A DNA stretch of 64,000 nucleotides from Istiophorus platypterus (taxonomy: Eukaryota > Chordata > Actinopteri > Istiophoriformes > Istiophoridae), in the NCBI GenBank assembly GCA_016859345.1, contig CM029134.1, positions 15,732,060 through 15,796,059 on the forward strand, given 5' to 3'. Shown here piece after piece: positions 37,501 through 50,951 of the stretch. The notes below the pieces were generated by a model. That model was not told the origin of the DNA and did no database searches. It saw only the letters and a program-made list of their open reading frames with translations. Both the position numbers and the translations under genes were made by a program. The stretch's first letter is position 1. Each line of letters starts with the position of its first letter.

Positions 37501-40500
37501 CCCCCGTGTAGACAGAGAACAGTCCCATCAGCAGAATCAGATATCTTCCTCCAAACATCATTCTCCAGATCTGAAACGCATCGAAGGACAACACACAGAC
37601 GGATTTAATTTCAGTGTTCAGTGTGTAAGGTCAAAGACATATTTGAGCGCTTTGCTTAAGTTTTTGAAATCATCAATTTTGCAGAGGTCCTGGCAACATA
37701 TTTTTAAAACCTACAAATTATTACATTTAATTCCACAAACTATCCATATGAACAGAAACATCTGAATGCAAATACCTGCAAACTCAAACTAAAAATAAAA
37801 ATAAATAAAACAATTACTAAACAATTACAATTACAATTACTTATCTAGTCTGACAGCAAAATTGTATGGGAATATGTTGTGTGATCACAACCGGATGCAT
37901 GGGATGATTCATGCAGCGATCCTGACAATTACATGACAGGCAGAGTCAGAGCAGTTATTCTGACACAAATCTAGTGTTTGGTTCCAACGCCAGTTTTATT
38001 TCTTATAGATCTCAAGTGGCTAAAAGCCTGGATTCATAAAACTAATAAAAATCTTTAATTTCCTCTCTTTTGTGTCATAAGCTAACAAATGTACAATCAC
38101 TGAACAGTCAGTCATTCACCTAAAGAAAACACATCATCTTTTTGGCAAAACTTTAGCTTTAGTTTAATGTTTTTTCACCTTCTTTTCTTAAAAATTAAAG
38201 TTTTCTTTAGTTAAAATTGTTGAATTTTAAAATAAAGTAGGTGGGATTTGGGGAATGATACCAAATCCGCACCAAGTATTATCCTTGCTTCAAGCTTGAG
38301 TGAGTGTTTTGTATGTGTGGGCATTTTGAGTGAATATCGTCTCAATTACCTCATTGTTGCTGTTCTTAAGTTTTGGGTCCTTCTCCTCAAGAACCATCCA
38401 GAGGGCGGCCAGAAACATCAGTAAACCATGACCCACATCCCCAAACATCACAGCAAACAGGAAGGGGAATGTAATTATGGTGTACATCGCTGCAGAGGTA
38501 TTGAGAGAAAAGACTTGACTAAACTTAAGGAAAGAAACTGATGTGAGGCTGAGTATTCTCTGGCTTCTACTGTGAACACCTGACATGCCTTTTTTCTTCC
38601 AGGACATTAATAAGGAAGTGGTATGCTGATGTACCTGGATTGACCTCACGGTAGCTGGCCACTCCATAGGCATCAACAATGTTCTGAAAACCAACTGTGA
38701 AAGAGTTGAGGGGAAACAAAGTTGGTGGAGGGGTGGAGGAGGGCAGGCGGTTGTAGAAAGAGTCGACCCCACTTCCACTCTTCCTCTGAGGATGGAGACG
38801 AAGTTTGGATGAAAATGATGAAAGTGAAAAATTAGACAATTCATTTGTTTACGTTAATTCTCCTCGTCTGCAGCGTCGTCTTACCCCTCCCTCTCTCAGA
38901 GCGCTCTGCAGTTCTGGCAGCTTGGCAACAGGACACCAGGCCTCAGCGATCAGGCATTTGTCAGTGACAGAGGGGCTGCAGAGATTCAGCACCATCTGGA
39001 CCGCCTTGCACTTCTGAACCCGCACCTTCCACTGGGGCACCACAGCAACCGCCCGCAACAGCAGCTGCTGAAGGAAGGCCTCGGTCTGTGACAACACCTG
39101 AAGAAGAGGGAAGTGAGAGGAGGAGGAGGAGTGCATAAGAGACATGTTTTAGAAGTACTACGCAGAAAGAAAAGTGTGCTCTTGAAACCCACATTATTGC
39201 TATCTTGGGCTTTCTAGTATTTTTAAGTGTCGCATTACAAAAATCATGAATGCAAGTGATTGGATCAATGTAGCAACAAATAGGCCCTGTGCTTTTCAAA
39301 GATGCTTACTGATTTGATATCTTCAATTCTGCCTTGAAGTCCCTGGAGAATCTCCTCCCTCTCAGCAGTGCTCTCCGGGTATGCAAATGTCTGTGTGCGG
39401 AAACTGTGAAGTGGGGAAATCAAAAGATATTTAACAGGTTCAACAAACACTGCAGTTTGGAAATTTACAATTTAAAAAAAATCTAACAGATTTCCTCACC
39501 AATCACAGATCTTCTTTACTTTTTGTCCAATCTGATCTCCCCAATAAGAAATGAGGAACACGGTCCATTGCACCATTTCACCCTTCAAATAAAGACAGCA
39601 CAAACAGCTTTGATTAGATACCCATGAGAAAACCTTAGATGTGATAAATCTTCAGAGCGTGTCCCTGTAGCAAAATTAACATTCATATCTATCTCTCAAC
39701 CACTACTGCCTCTCTCTGTCTGTCATTTCCCACCGTGTCTGGGTGCTCGAGACGATCCTCCATTTCTCTGAAATCCACGATAATATAACCACGACATGCT
39801 CGCCATAGCAACCGTTCAAACGAAGGGACCTTCCAAGGATGAACCACTCCTGCCACAAAACTGAAAGCAGATATGCAGTGAGAGATGTTACGAGCACAGA
39901 GAAATCTTAATAAACTAGGATTTTAAATACATTGTAAGAAATATGATCTACCTAAGGTGGACATCTTGGCGGTTATCAAACAGGCCCTGGCTTTCCAGTA
40001 CAGGTGGTGGTGCCTATGAGAAGAAGCCATAGGTGTAGTTTTGGTGTAGTTTTGGTCAGTTTGCTCAATAAAGTACACTAATTAAAGAAAAGGTAATAAA
40101 AGGTAATAAAATAATGCAGGAAATGTTGGAAAAAAGTGTATATTTTAACCACCTGTGAGGCCGTCAGAGAGTGTGTTCTGGTCAGGACACCTCTGTACTG
40201 ACAGAGCTGAGTCAGCTGAGCCCGGAGGCTGTCTCTGTTTCTGGACACCTAGTGAGACACACACAGGCAAATACGCAAAAAACTTACAAGTCAATAAGTT
40301 CAACATGTTTTGATAGTGTTCCAATGTGCCAACAGAGGCTCTTCTTGGATTTATCAGCATGGCCTTTTTTGAACACTCACCTCTTTGAGTTCCCTGGCCA
40401 GCCTCTCGCTCTCTTCCTCTATGGTGATAAGTTCACGGGGCTGAGGGGCCAAAGGTGTTGGACATGGAGGAGGGAGGGGACCCTTCAAGGGGGGAGACAG

Positions 40501-41343
40501 GGAACGATTGATCTCCTGCTCCAGGAAGGCTGAAGGGCAGATAAAAGACAATCAGAAAGGGCAGATGGAATAATCTAAACAGATCTAACAGATAAAATGG
40601 ATGAAGATCAATGAGACAACCATACTCACTAAAGGTTTTCTCAAGTTCTTCACATCGTCTGACCTCACTTACAAACTTCCTTTGAAAGGCGTTCACATTA
40701 GGATTTAACTGAAATTAGAGGTATCAGAGCCAAGTGGAGAGAGGAAGAGGGCAACAGGGTTACTCATGTTCATCTGATCACAATGAGAGCGGGCAAATTT
40801 TTCCATGTCTCACAATGACTCAAAGCAACCATCAGTTTACAATTTCATCTAAAGGTCTGATGCAAAAGGCTGCAGATTGCAAAGTAACTTTATGAAGGTA
40901 TCTACGGGTACCAAATGCAATAAGAACACAATCAGTTGTAAGTAGAGTATTAACCATGCTCTGGATTGTTGTGGCGATGACAGTAATGATCAGAGATTTG
41001 GAATCTAAGCCAAGACACATGAAAACAGAGCAGAAATCCACCATTTGTATGTGAAGACAAATAAGGCAAAAATGTGGACTAAACTGTTCAGCGTGGGAAA
41101 CTATTCTGGCCAAAACAGCTGACTAGTTTCAGAGGCTAAATAACCTCTGTTTTTTTTTTTTTGGACTCTGAGCTTTTCATCACAAGATCATGAACCATGA
41201 GTTGAACGACAGTTTGAGTGACTCACGTCTCTGAACTCAACCAGGCCCAGTTCTCCCAGCTCACTGACACAATTGTAGGCCGAGCCAGACTGAAGGAAGA
41301 GCTGCACCAGGCACACCTCCTCACTGCGAAACATGGAGCCCAT
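34546..41343 (-). CDS. tcirg1: V-type proton ATPase 116-kDa subunit a3
   Basis: Membrane subunit a of the V-ATPase V0 sector, which carries protons across endolysosomal and, in osteoclasts, plasma membranes. Human TCIRG1 loss causes osteopetrosis. Twenty minus-strand exons: 41227-41343, 40630-40708, 40381-40529, 40153-40248, 39952-40013, 39734-39860, 39500-39582, 39310-39403, 38885-39097, 38635-38785, 38350-38489, 37413-37570, 37213-37303, 36983-37101, 36625-36838, 35902-36012, 35729-35815, 35504-35621, 35114-35285, 34546-34639. They give 824 residues (human 830). N-terminus MGSMFRSEEVCLVQLFL; linker IVDAYGVASYREVNPG; membrane segments such as MFGDVGHGLLMF and LLMGLFSVYTG; the essential proton-path arginine at R727 in SYLRLWALSLAHA; C-terminal EFQNKFYSGTGYKLSPFSF. 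Overall match favours a3 over a1, a2 or a4. Teleosts can carry two co-orthologues, so the a/b suffix is left open. Confidence 0.95.
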
Positions 41344-41349
41344 AGTTGC

Positions 41350-42660
41350 CTGCAGAACAACCGAGGAAACGAGCTCAAATTAATATATTGCTCTAACAAC
41401 TGACAATGCCAGAATGGGAGATTTTACTGAGGAAGTGGAGAGGAGACGGGCGGTAAAGGGGGGGAAAGTTAACAGGGGGAAATCTCTTTTTTTAAGTTAG
41501 GACAACAAATGCCTCTCAGTGCAGAAGCTGTATGAGCTGAAACCAAAGAAAAGGGAAGCATCACGTCCTCCTGACTGTTACAACCAGGTGGTTTTCCATT
41601 CTTGCATAGCCGTGTTCCTACCAACATTACAAATTCACAGTTTTGTCACCTGCGAGCGAGTATTCCTCTACAAGTAAATACATACATACACACATACATG
41701 CATTAATAAGCAAATAAATTCGCAGGTTTGCAGCAGGGCTGTTGTGCCAGACTGCATCATGTAATTCCTTTGTTTTTGTGCTAGTTTGTGCCTAATAAAG
41801 TGACAGCTGAGTTTTCATACAAAGTCATGAGCTCGATGAGAACTAGCTGTTACTTAAACAACGAGGGGAACGAGACTCGACTCACTCCACGGTGAGTATT
41901 CAACGAAAAAACGTACTTTAAAAACGGGTTTGTTTGTTTTTACCATATGAAAATCGGCCCCTGCGATCTCGCCTCTAAAACAAACGTCTGTCTTTGTCCA
42001 CATTTTTTCGACATTACAGAGCCGCAGCGGTTTCGTTTTTTTTTGCGGCACAACATGCCACCGCAGGGTTAAAGTCAAATTTCGCATGAAATTAAACAAC
42101 CTCTTGATTAATTGAGGTCGAGAAAATCCCGCGGGGGGGAAAAATTAAAGAGGCACAAGGGTTTTTATTATTAATGTTATTATTATTATTATTATTATTA
42201 TCCGTGCCATGACAACAGCGGGTCACACGTTGCGGATACGAGGGAAGACGAAACAGCCTCGCACCGGGACGAGAAGCAGCTTAAACACGAACCGACTCAC
42301 CCGCCTTCCTCCCCGATTCCCCCGGACTCCGACCCGCTGTTCCTGCGGCTTCCCTGCCCCGTAGCGACGGACACACCAGCGACCGTCGACCGCCGACCGG
42401 CACCGACCAGACGCGTCGCCGAGAACTTCTCCCTCGTCTCCAACTTCCCGTTTGGGGGGGGAGTCACGTTACCGCGGCCTCACGTGACGGCCGGCGCCCG
42501 CCCCCCGGCGCGGCCCCGGCGCGGCCCCGTCGCGGCCGCGGGGTGAATCGATGGCGGCGGCGGCGGCGGAGGCGAGGCCGAGGCGCCGGTCGGGCCTCGG
42601 CCGGAGCCGCCGGACGCGAGGGTCGGACGGACGGACGCCGCGGGGTTTTTACATTTATTC
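41350..42660 (-). promoter_or_regulatory. tcirg1 CpG island and probable leader exon
   Basis: The minus-strand acceptor TTCTGCAG lies six bases before the tcirg1 ATG (exon start at 41349), and a strong minus-strand donor GGCGG/GTGAGTC ends at 42301 inside a very GC-rich block (42200-42660). I infer a non-coding first exon immediately right of 42301 and a 950-base intron. The GC-rich block has CGG/GCC repeats and no credible coding frame. Confidence 0.6.
42168..42201. repeat. (ATT)n microsatellite
   Basis: About ten ATT units inside the inferred first intron of tcirg1. Confidence 0.9.
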
Positions 42661-44060
42661 CCATTTTCCGATCTTCGCGACGGATTTAACGTGAGATGTG
42701 AAAGGAGTCGGTTCGACGAATCTGTTGTAGTGAAGCGACACCGTGACGACGATGACTAACTTCCGTTTGGAAATTAACTAAAACTCTATAAATACTCGGT
42801 TACGAGTTAAAGTCCTGCGCTTATAATCTTACCCGAGTAAATAAGAATGGAAGTATAATCAGGAAAAAATGTACTTTAAGTAAGTTCACACTGTCCAGAG
42901 AGACGGGCCAGGTGATAGTTACTAATTCATTAATGTCTAGGCAGTATTTTACTTTTGTAGTCGGTGGATGTAGTTTTTAAACATTTTGTATATTGTCACA
43001 ACTCTACATCAAATAATCTGTATTTTTTTTTAAAATCTCGTTTTATGGGTTTATTTTTTTTTTCCTCTTTTGTAAAAATTCTGAAAAATAAAGAATGCAA
43101 ATCACAATTACCCAGAGCCCAAGGTGACCCCCTCCACAATGGTTGTTCTGTCCAACCTTCAGTCCACGCCTGACAATTTTTAGAGATTAAAATAATTAAA
43201 TAAGTTAATGCCTGTCATCTTTGTGTGAAAAATATAATTTTTAAAATAAATAGCATGAAAAGAAAAAAAAAAACTCAAGTACCTTATATTTTGTACTTTA
43301 TGTACAATTGTTGTTTATCTCCTTTAAGTTTAACCACTGCCACATAAATATAAAACACGTCAAAACCCTCAGGAATACAGTATATTCCAGTTTTGAAGAA
43401 ATTATCCGAGACAATGATTCATTGTCCAGAATTGAATTACCTTAATGATTTACAACATTGCATCCATTCTTTGTCCTTCATTGGGAAAATTCAAACTATG
43501 AAAACGCAACTATATCACTTTCAAAGTTCAACTATTGGACAAGAAGTCCCCTGCAATGAAAAACCCATTGTCACTGAAGGGTCGCACAGCGTTTCAGCTT
43601 TCCACATGGCACTCTGTTAGCTGCACACTGAACCCAGTGACTAGTACGCAGTCATTTTGTTACCAAAATCACTTTCACATGTACAGTGCTTAAACTAATT
43701 TGAGGGCCAGCACAGAAACTTTCCCCGTTTTGCCGATGGACATCTGAACAGCTTTCTAGTATCATACTCTGCGCATTCATTCTGCAGAGTGAAGCTCAAG
43801 AACTGGAGAGAAGCACCAAAAAGAAACACACATTTTAGAGAGGAGGGGGACTTTAAGTACACACACCAACATATGTAGGTAGACAACAAATTAATATCAG
43901 GCAAATATGGGCTAATATGCACTTATGAGCAACTTAAATTTTGTGTAACCTGATAAACTTTCTGAAAATGGAGGCAAAGTGAGATTATTTTATTTTCTTC
44001 AGAGGACCCAACAGCCCTTCTTCTCAATCTGACAAATTCATTTCTGGCAATACAAAAGAT
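42661..44060. other. tcirg1-prpf19 intergenic region
   Basis: AT-rich spacer. Sequence near 42830-42965 (AAAATGTACTTTAAGTAAGT) resembles the dispersed teleost repeat. No exon or RNA gene recognised. Confidence 0.5.
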
Positions 44061-44062
44061 AT

Positions 44063-44774
44063 TTTATTTTATTGTAAAAGGGCAGCGGTGCACCAGGTAA
44101 AATAGCGCATAACAAGAAATATACAATTGGAAAAAATAGACAAAAGTATAAATGGAACAAATAAAACGGGAAATGAAAATGGAGTTAAAGACTAAATTTG
44201 TCACAGAGGAAAATAAATCTCATACACTTGTTCATCTTCTGCTTTGCTGTGCTGTTGCTCACTACAGATTATTTTAATCTTAAACCTAAAGACACTGTAC
44301 TGAAGCTGGTCTAGATTAAAGAAAAAGCAGATTGTTGTCACATCGCGTACAGTTCAGTCTACAGTGTACAGCAACACTGGAATTGATTTACAAGCAATTT
44401 TAGACCCCAGCCCCCACGCACACACAAACAAAATGAAAATACTACAGTAAAACCATAATTGCTGTCAAATCAGCCTGGAACATTACACTGGCTTCTGCAT
44501 CTCATTTAACATCATTTATATTTCAATGCCAAAAAACATGTTGTTATTCTAGCCATGCTGCTGTGGTTTCAAATGGCAGATAATTCTGTGGGATCTCTTT
44601 CCTGGACATGACGACTAACACACTAAAAGAGGCAAAATTATCACTTTTTTTTTCTTTTTCTAAAAATTACAGGTCTATGCTAAGTCTGTGTCCAGGACAG
44701 TGACTGCTCAGACAGAGACCTCTCTATCCTCCTCTCACTGGTTTGCTGTCCTCTCATCCTGAATGTACAATTTT
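44063..44774 (-). other. prpf19 3' untranslated region
   Basis: Minus-strand AATAAA signals at 44063-44073 (two overlapping) lie about 700 bases after the prpf19 stop. The interval between is non-coding. Confidence 0.55.
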
Positions 44775-47700
44775 CTACAAACTGTAAAATTTGAGACTTC
44801 TGTCCATTCCTGCAGAGGTCAGGAACTGAGCATTCTCCCCGAAGGCCACTCCAGTCACCAATCCTGTATGGTCTACAATTAGAGGGGAAAAAAGCAAGGT
44901 CAAAAATCTGCTACTTCCTCCAAATAAATACCATATGACGTGCATACTGGATGAACGTTTGAAAAGAGACTGGTACTTTTGTTGCTCACCTGTGAAATTG
45001 AGGACCTCAGACCACTGCTTGCAGATGTAGACACGGATGTCAGACCCTCCTACAGCCAGGTAGGTACCACTCTGATCAAATACAAGAGACTTCACCTGTA
45101 ACAGAAAAACAAAAGGAATGAAGGAATCGTCATTAATTTCCCATTAAAATCCTGCTACTATCTCTTATCGTTCTAATTAAAAGTCACCCTAGTAACTGTA
45201 TCACATAAAATGTGTTTATTCACATTCTTGATGAAGGTTAGATGTGATGATCAAGTCAAGTGGAGGTTTTGAATGGTGCAGCATTTTCTCTTTTTGAGTG
45301 CAAAACTAGAGAAATTTCTTTAGTAGTAAAAATACCTGCCACTTCTTACCTCATAGTTGTTGTCCAGAGTGATGGTCTTGAAGTTCTTCAGCTTCCTCAG
45401 ATCCCACAGTTTCAGAGAACTATCCTGGGCACCTTGAGGACAGCATCAGACAAGGATATCAGTCTCAATAAAGCAAACCCAAGTACAGAGTTCTAGCTCA
45501 CTTGAGTGCCAAAACCAGGGCTGAAGAAGCTATGGGGCGATAGTTCTGTGGCTCTTACACACTATGTGTTTTGCAGATTCCCTACTATTTCCATTCTTTG
45601 GTTTCTCAGTATTATTAAAAGGTAATGTGGGTCAGCTTACTCCTAAACCATCCTACAATTAAACATAAAAAAGGAAAGAAAAAAAACACTAAAAGTTGTC
45701 ACCTGTGGCCAGATAGTATCCGTTCTCAGAGAAAGCAATGGAGGTGACAGGGCCAGAGTGTCCAGGGAAGTTGGCCACATTGGTGCGCTCCTTCAGATCC
45801 CAAATCTTGATTTGAGAGTCAGCCGTACCAGTGCCAAAAATGAGACCATCAGGGTGGAACTGAGCACAGGTGAGAGCTGTAGGGGGGTAGCCAGAAACAT
45901 TACCACTTGAACGAGGACTCATTTAGACTGCCAAACACACAAATTAACATACAGACACTTACCACAGCCAGCACTTTCATCAGTTACTTTGGTAAGGACT
46001 CTACCAGTCTGGATATCAGAGAAAGCCCAGTACTGTAAGATAAAAATAACAACATTACAGTGATGAAGCAGTTTAAGAGCAAATGGTCAACTTTTACCAT
46101 TATTTCTGTTATTTATTAAAGCACGTGGTCTGCGGGCATTTGCTTAACGCTGCAAACACACCTGATCCTCAGAGGAGCTGAGCAGGTAGTCCCCAGTAGC
46201 GTGTAGGGAGAGTCCAGTGACACCTGCCTCGTGGGCACGCACCACCTGGACACAGTTGCCTCCGGTGACAGACCACACACGGATGGTGGTGTCTGGAGAT
46301 GCAGAGAAGACCACAGACTAGAGAGGAAAAGACAGCAAGGGACCAAGGGAAGGGAAAGAAAGTGAAAACATTAAGAATAACAGATCATGTTTACCACACG
46401 TCCAAGATCTGCTTTTTATATGGTTATCTAAGGATACTGTATTTTGACTTGGTGATGTGTCAAACTTGAGGAAAAGGAAAGGAAAAATTACCTGAGATGG
46501 ATGGTAAATGACAGAGGTGACCTTCTTTGTGTGACCCTTAAGTGTTGCCACAATCTGCTCCTCATTCTTGTCAAACACAACCACGTTTTTATCAGCTCCA
46601 CCTACAAAGACAGGTTGAGTCAATATCAAATAACAGATGCCTCAAATTATATGATATCTAGCATGCCAAAAAACAAAAGACTTTAAAAATCAGAAGATTT
46701 ATTCAATGTACCAGTAAGCACTTTGTTGGTGTCTGAGGGACACAGATCCAGAGCCAGAATACCAGGAACACTGGCACTATGAAGACCCTGAAAGCCACGG
46801 AAAGGATTATGTTGACAGTATGTAGATCTAATCAACTGAAGAAACTGTTGCAGCCTCCTGATCAAAGCAGGAACTGATAATTTACTCTCAAGAGACAGAA
46901 ATATATGCTTACAGCATGAGAGGCCACTTGGCGGTATTTGCTGAGATCCTCTGCTCTAACCAGCTCCTCTGGCACAGTCTTTCCTCTCTGGAGAAAAACA
47001 GTGAGGTCATTACAGGGAATATGAAAGCATATTACATAGTAACATAATGATAATACTATATTGGGATATTACAATTACAAAGAACAATATTAATACCTTC
47101 TTTCTCTCTGTGGTGAGAATAGTAGCTTTGTCTTGGAGCTGAAACAAAAAGGCACATTGTAATACATCTTAGAGCTGCTAAAGAAAATGAAAGTTTATAC
47201 CAAAATGATGATTTCTGAGGGTAAAAGAAAAAGTCTCACCTTCTGGATGATCTCTGGAGTCATTCCCACCTGTTCACTAATCTCCATAGGCTCTCCACCA
47301 GCACCCTTTGAGGGCAGAAACAGAGTTAGTGTTAGGAGCATTTATGGCAAAACTTGAGTATTTCTGATCAGTATCTTATTGATTGAAATTGAAAAATTCA
47401 ATCACTTACTGCTGCAGCTGGCTGAGAGGCAGGAACTGCCTGAGGGGCAACCAGTCCAGCTTGGGGTTTGAGTGTGGCAAGAGCTACAAAAAGGAAATAG
47501 ACCCCATAAGAAAAACATGCTCTTATAATGTTATAAAAGACTGTGTTTGTGTAGGGCAGATTCTGGAGGGAGCTGGTGACTGTCTAAAAGCTGCTCTATG
47601 TGCATTACAACCGTAATCATGTCCTACAGTAGAGGACACTCAAACTGCTGTTAACCCACCTTCTCTTGCAGCAGTGACCTCTTTGGTGAGTCGAGCAATG

Positions 47701-49614
47701 ACTCTGCAGGCGGCATCGTGTTGGTAGAGGGCATGTGACAGTTCTTGGCGAGTAGTCTGCAGCTGCTGCCTCAAGGTGAAACTGTGAAGCATAACGGCAT
47801 CCTACAACAGAAAAGAAAGGATTAAAGAACCCTTCTCCTTTTCTAAAATCAATCATCTAATAACTAAAATGATAGCACAATTATAAAATAGTTAAATGAC
47901 GAGCTCTTTAATAATTATCAACCTGGCTAGAGTGGCTTTCAACAACAACCATATCTGAATTATTTTTTATTCTATGTGTTAGGTGGGAAAAGAGCGATTG
48001 TACCATGTAATTAGAGATACAAACTATGATTTTTTTTTTCAGTCACTTTCAGTTATACATTACGTTCCACAAAAAGGTTTATCACCATTATAAATATTAG
48101 TGAAAAATGGACTGGAAAGAAAAGTCACACTTTTATAAAGAAAACAGACATTCAGAGTAAGATTTACAGCATGAAGGCGTTTTGGTGTGAATTTCTCCTT
48201 TGCAACTCCTCTAGGTTAACAGAACTTACCCACTCATCTTGAAGGGACTTGAGAATGGCAGGAATGCTTGTTGCTGATGGTGCCTTTGGTCTAATAGGAT
48301 GAGACACTGGAAGAGAGGAAAGTTGCTAATGTTCAGAACAAGCAGCCTCTCATCATTTATAATTACAGTAATTTAGTCTTTGTTATTAATGCTGCGTATT
48401 GTTGGGGATTTATTTCTGAAGAAAGTACAATATCTATAATTTGCCCTTTAAATTTACCTTTAAATAGCTGATGTAGCCCCTCAACTCTGCAATTAACCAA
48501 TTTTCCGAATAATAAGACAACTATTAATAATCAGTTAAGCATTTTTAAGTAAAAGTGAGCAACTTTCCTTAGTTCCAACTTATCAGTTGTGAGGATTTGC
48601 TGCATTCTTCGTCTAATGTGGAAGTAAACTGAATAATTTAATGATAATCATTTACACCTTAGAAAGTCGTCATGGGGATTTTTCCATTATTTCCTGAAAT
48701 TTTATCAATGAAAATATCTTCAGTTTAAATGCATTATGAAAATAAAATAATACAACTTCCTAGTACGACCAGATGACCACTATTAAAACTTGTTGATGCT
48801 ATTGCATGGGTGCAAGGGAAAAATGATGCAAGTTAACACCTTGCCAAAACTAAAACAGTGGAATATTAATGCATGTAACCAACTGTACCTTCATGAAACT
48901 TCAGCTTTTAGTGAAAAAATGTTTCCGAGATGTGTTAATTCATTTTTGGAGGAGGATGTCTGAGCTGCAGGTGATTTGTTCTGTGCTGTGTATTTTGTTT
49001 TTCCTTATAATTTAATGTGTCCTCCTCATCGATAGAAACGGGATGGACATGACACTTAAAATACCTCTCGGTAATGAAATAATGAAACCTTAAACCTCTA
49101 CATGGACAATAAATATGAATCGACGCCCGAGGATCAACAAAATCTGAACATCACTACTTTAATGATGATTTATTACACGGATATTGCATTAAACTCCTCC
49201 AGTTTCAGCCCGGTACAAGGTTTTACCTTTGATATCTACGAGCTGCTCCTCAGACAGCGGTTGCCCGTTCATCGGGTCCGTCCCATTCTCCGCGATGTAC
49301 TTCTCGATGAGCCTGCGTTCAAACACCTGGTTGGACACCGGAGAGACGCACGGGTGTTCCGGCACCTCGTTGGAGACTGCGGGAGAGAAACGGGGCCCGG
49401 TTACGGCTTCAGAAAGGGGGGGAAACGGCAGCAACAATAAATGAAACCACAGACACCCCGGAGCGGCGAACTATCACAAGTGGAAGGCGGCACTGCGTGG
49501 CCGCTAACGTTAGCCAAAATTAGCTAGTAGCATTAGCGCGATGCCTTGCTAGCATGCGCTGCCTCCGTCATTGCAGTGAATTCAACTTCACTCACTTGCG
49601 CAAACCAAAGACAT
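44775..49614 (-). CDS. prpf19: Pre-mRNA-processing factor 19 (U-box E3 ligase)
   Basis: Core of the NineTeen complex that activates the spliceosome by ubiquitylation; also acts in DNA repair. Sixteen minus-strand exons: 49596-49614, 49227-49376, 48230-48306, 47660-47801, 47410-47483, 47240-47305, 47097-47138, 46913-46987, 46712-46787, 46492-46601, 46162-46317, 45963-46032, 45703-45876, 45350-45432, 44990-45095, 44775-44872. They give 505 residues (human 504) with very high identity. Order: U-box about 1-68 ([19 protein letters not shown]), tetramerising coiled coil about 75-135, linker with [18 protein letters not shown], then a WD40 propeller from about 215 ([59 protein letters not shown]). 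The first coding exon has only 19 bases (MSLVCA plus one base), so it is invisible as an open frame. Confidence 0.97.
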
Positions 49615-49900
49615 CCTGCCGACGTGGTCCTAAGAATCCTTTCCGAAAAAAGAATAATACTGCTCGTCCCGTTCTTCGATAGTTATCGCCGCTAATTTAC
49701 ACTTTACTTATGTTTGGCTCAAACTGGAAGTAGCACGCTGTCCTTTCATTGCCGCTACAACGGGGTTTCTTCTTCTACGTTTTCTTCCAGGCTGCGCGCC
49801 CGAGCATCACTGGTGCGCCACTGCCCCCCAGCGCCGGAACCACGCCACCGCTCTTATCGGTGCACCAAAAACTGAGTGCTGAGATGATTAGTGGATGGAC
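49615..49900 (-). promoter_or_regulatory. prpf19 promoter region
   Basis: Moderately GC-rich sequence directly upstream of the prpf19 ATG with a CATTGCCGC segment and CG-containing motifs. No partner gene starts to the right, so it is probably one-directional. Location is inferred from the gene start only. Confidence 0.4.
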
Positions 49901-50951
49901 CGAAAATCGTTGACAGTAATTATTAATCGTTTTGAGTCATTTATCAATCAAATATACGACATGTTCTCCGTTTACAACTTCTCAAAATTGGGTATAAGCT
50001 GCTTTCTTTAGTTAAAATGAGCTGTAGATCTCGGATGTTGGATTTTCATGTGGACAAACAAGCAATTAATATGACACCTTTAGCTTTAGCAGCTTGTTAT
50101 GACCATTTTCCTTTATTTTATAAAGCAAACATTAATCAAAAAATAATACACAGAACGACAGATATAAAAAATAAATTTTTGTAATTGCCAAACAAACGGC
50201 ATATTAGAGAATGTTATCTAAAATATATGTGTTAAAGGTAACCTTAATTCTTTTAAGGGGTTACATTGTGTTATTGCAAAAATATCACAAGGAGCAGTCC
50301 AATCTCTTGTCTCTAAAAAGATGCAGTAATAAGATATAATCCTGTACACAAAATTCACAGATCGATAGGCTATTGCAATATTTGATGGTATGTTATACAT
50401 TTAGCATAACTATTACAACATTTACCTTTGGAGTTAATACATTATTTCATTTTAGAATTATTAAACTGCAGAACAGTCATTTGACATGATAATTCATTGC
50501 TGTTGCATGAGAAATTGTTAAACACTTCAATTAACTCTACCATGCAATTCTTAAAAATTCCCTTTTGCAATTTTTGTAATATAATTCAAATGTCTATATA
50601 GCCCTAGAGATCACATTATATACACAGACATACATGTAAAGAAACTCAGCAAATACAGTGCAAGTAATATTGGTCCTGAGGGCCTAGAGGTAGGTAAGAG
50701 CAGGAGATTTCAGGATCACCATCAGTCAGTATCAAGAAAATGGATAAAATTAGACAGGAAGAATAATGCTGCACTCATGCTTCAGTAGAATTACATGAAA
50801 AATTACATGCTATAGTAATACCAAAACACTGAAACTGTACTAAGGTGAAAAGGCACAGGTATAATCTTTCTTTACACCAGAGAATCCAAAACTGTTGTTT
50901 CTCCATGCCTAACATTTCTTGTTCTCTTGATTTCCTGTCCCATTCTCTGTT
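49900..50951. other. prpf19 - Ig gene A spacer
   Basis: AT-rich, no gene. It should include the 3' untranslated region of Ig gene A; a minus-strand AATAAA (plus-strand TTTATT) occurs at 50112-50117. Confidence 0.45.
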
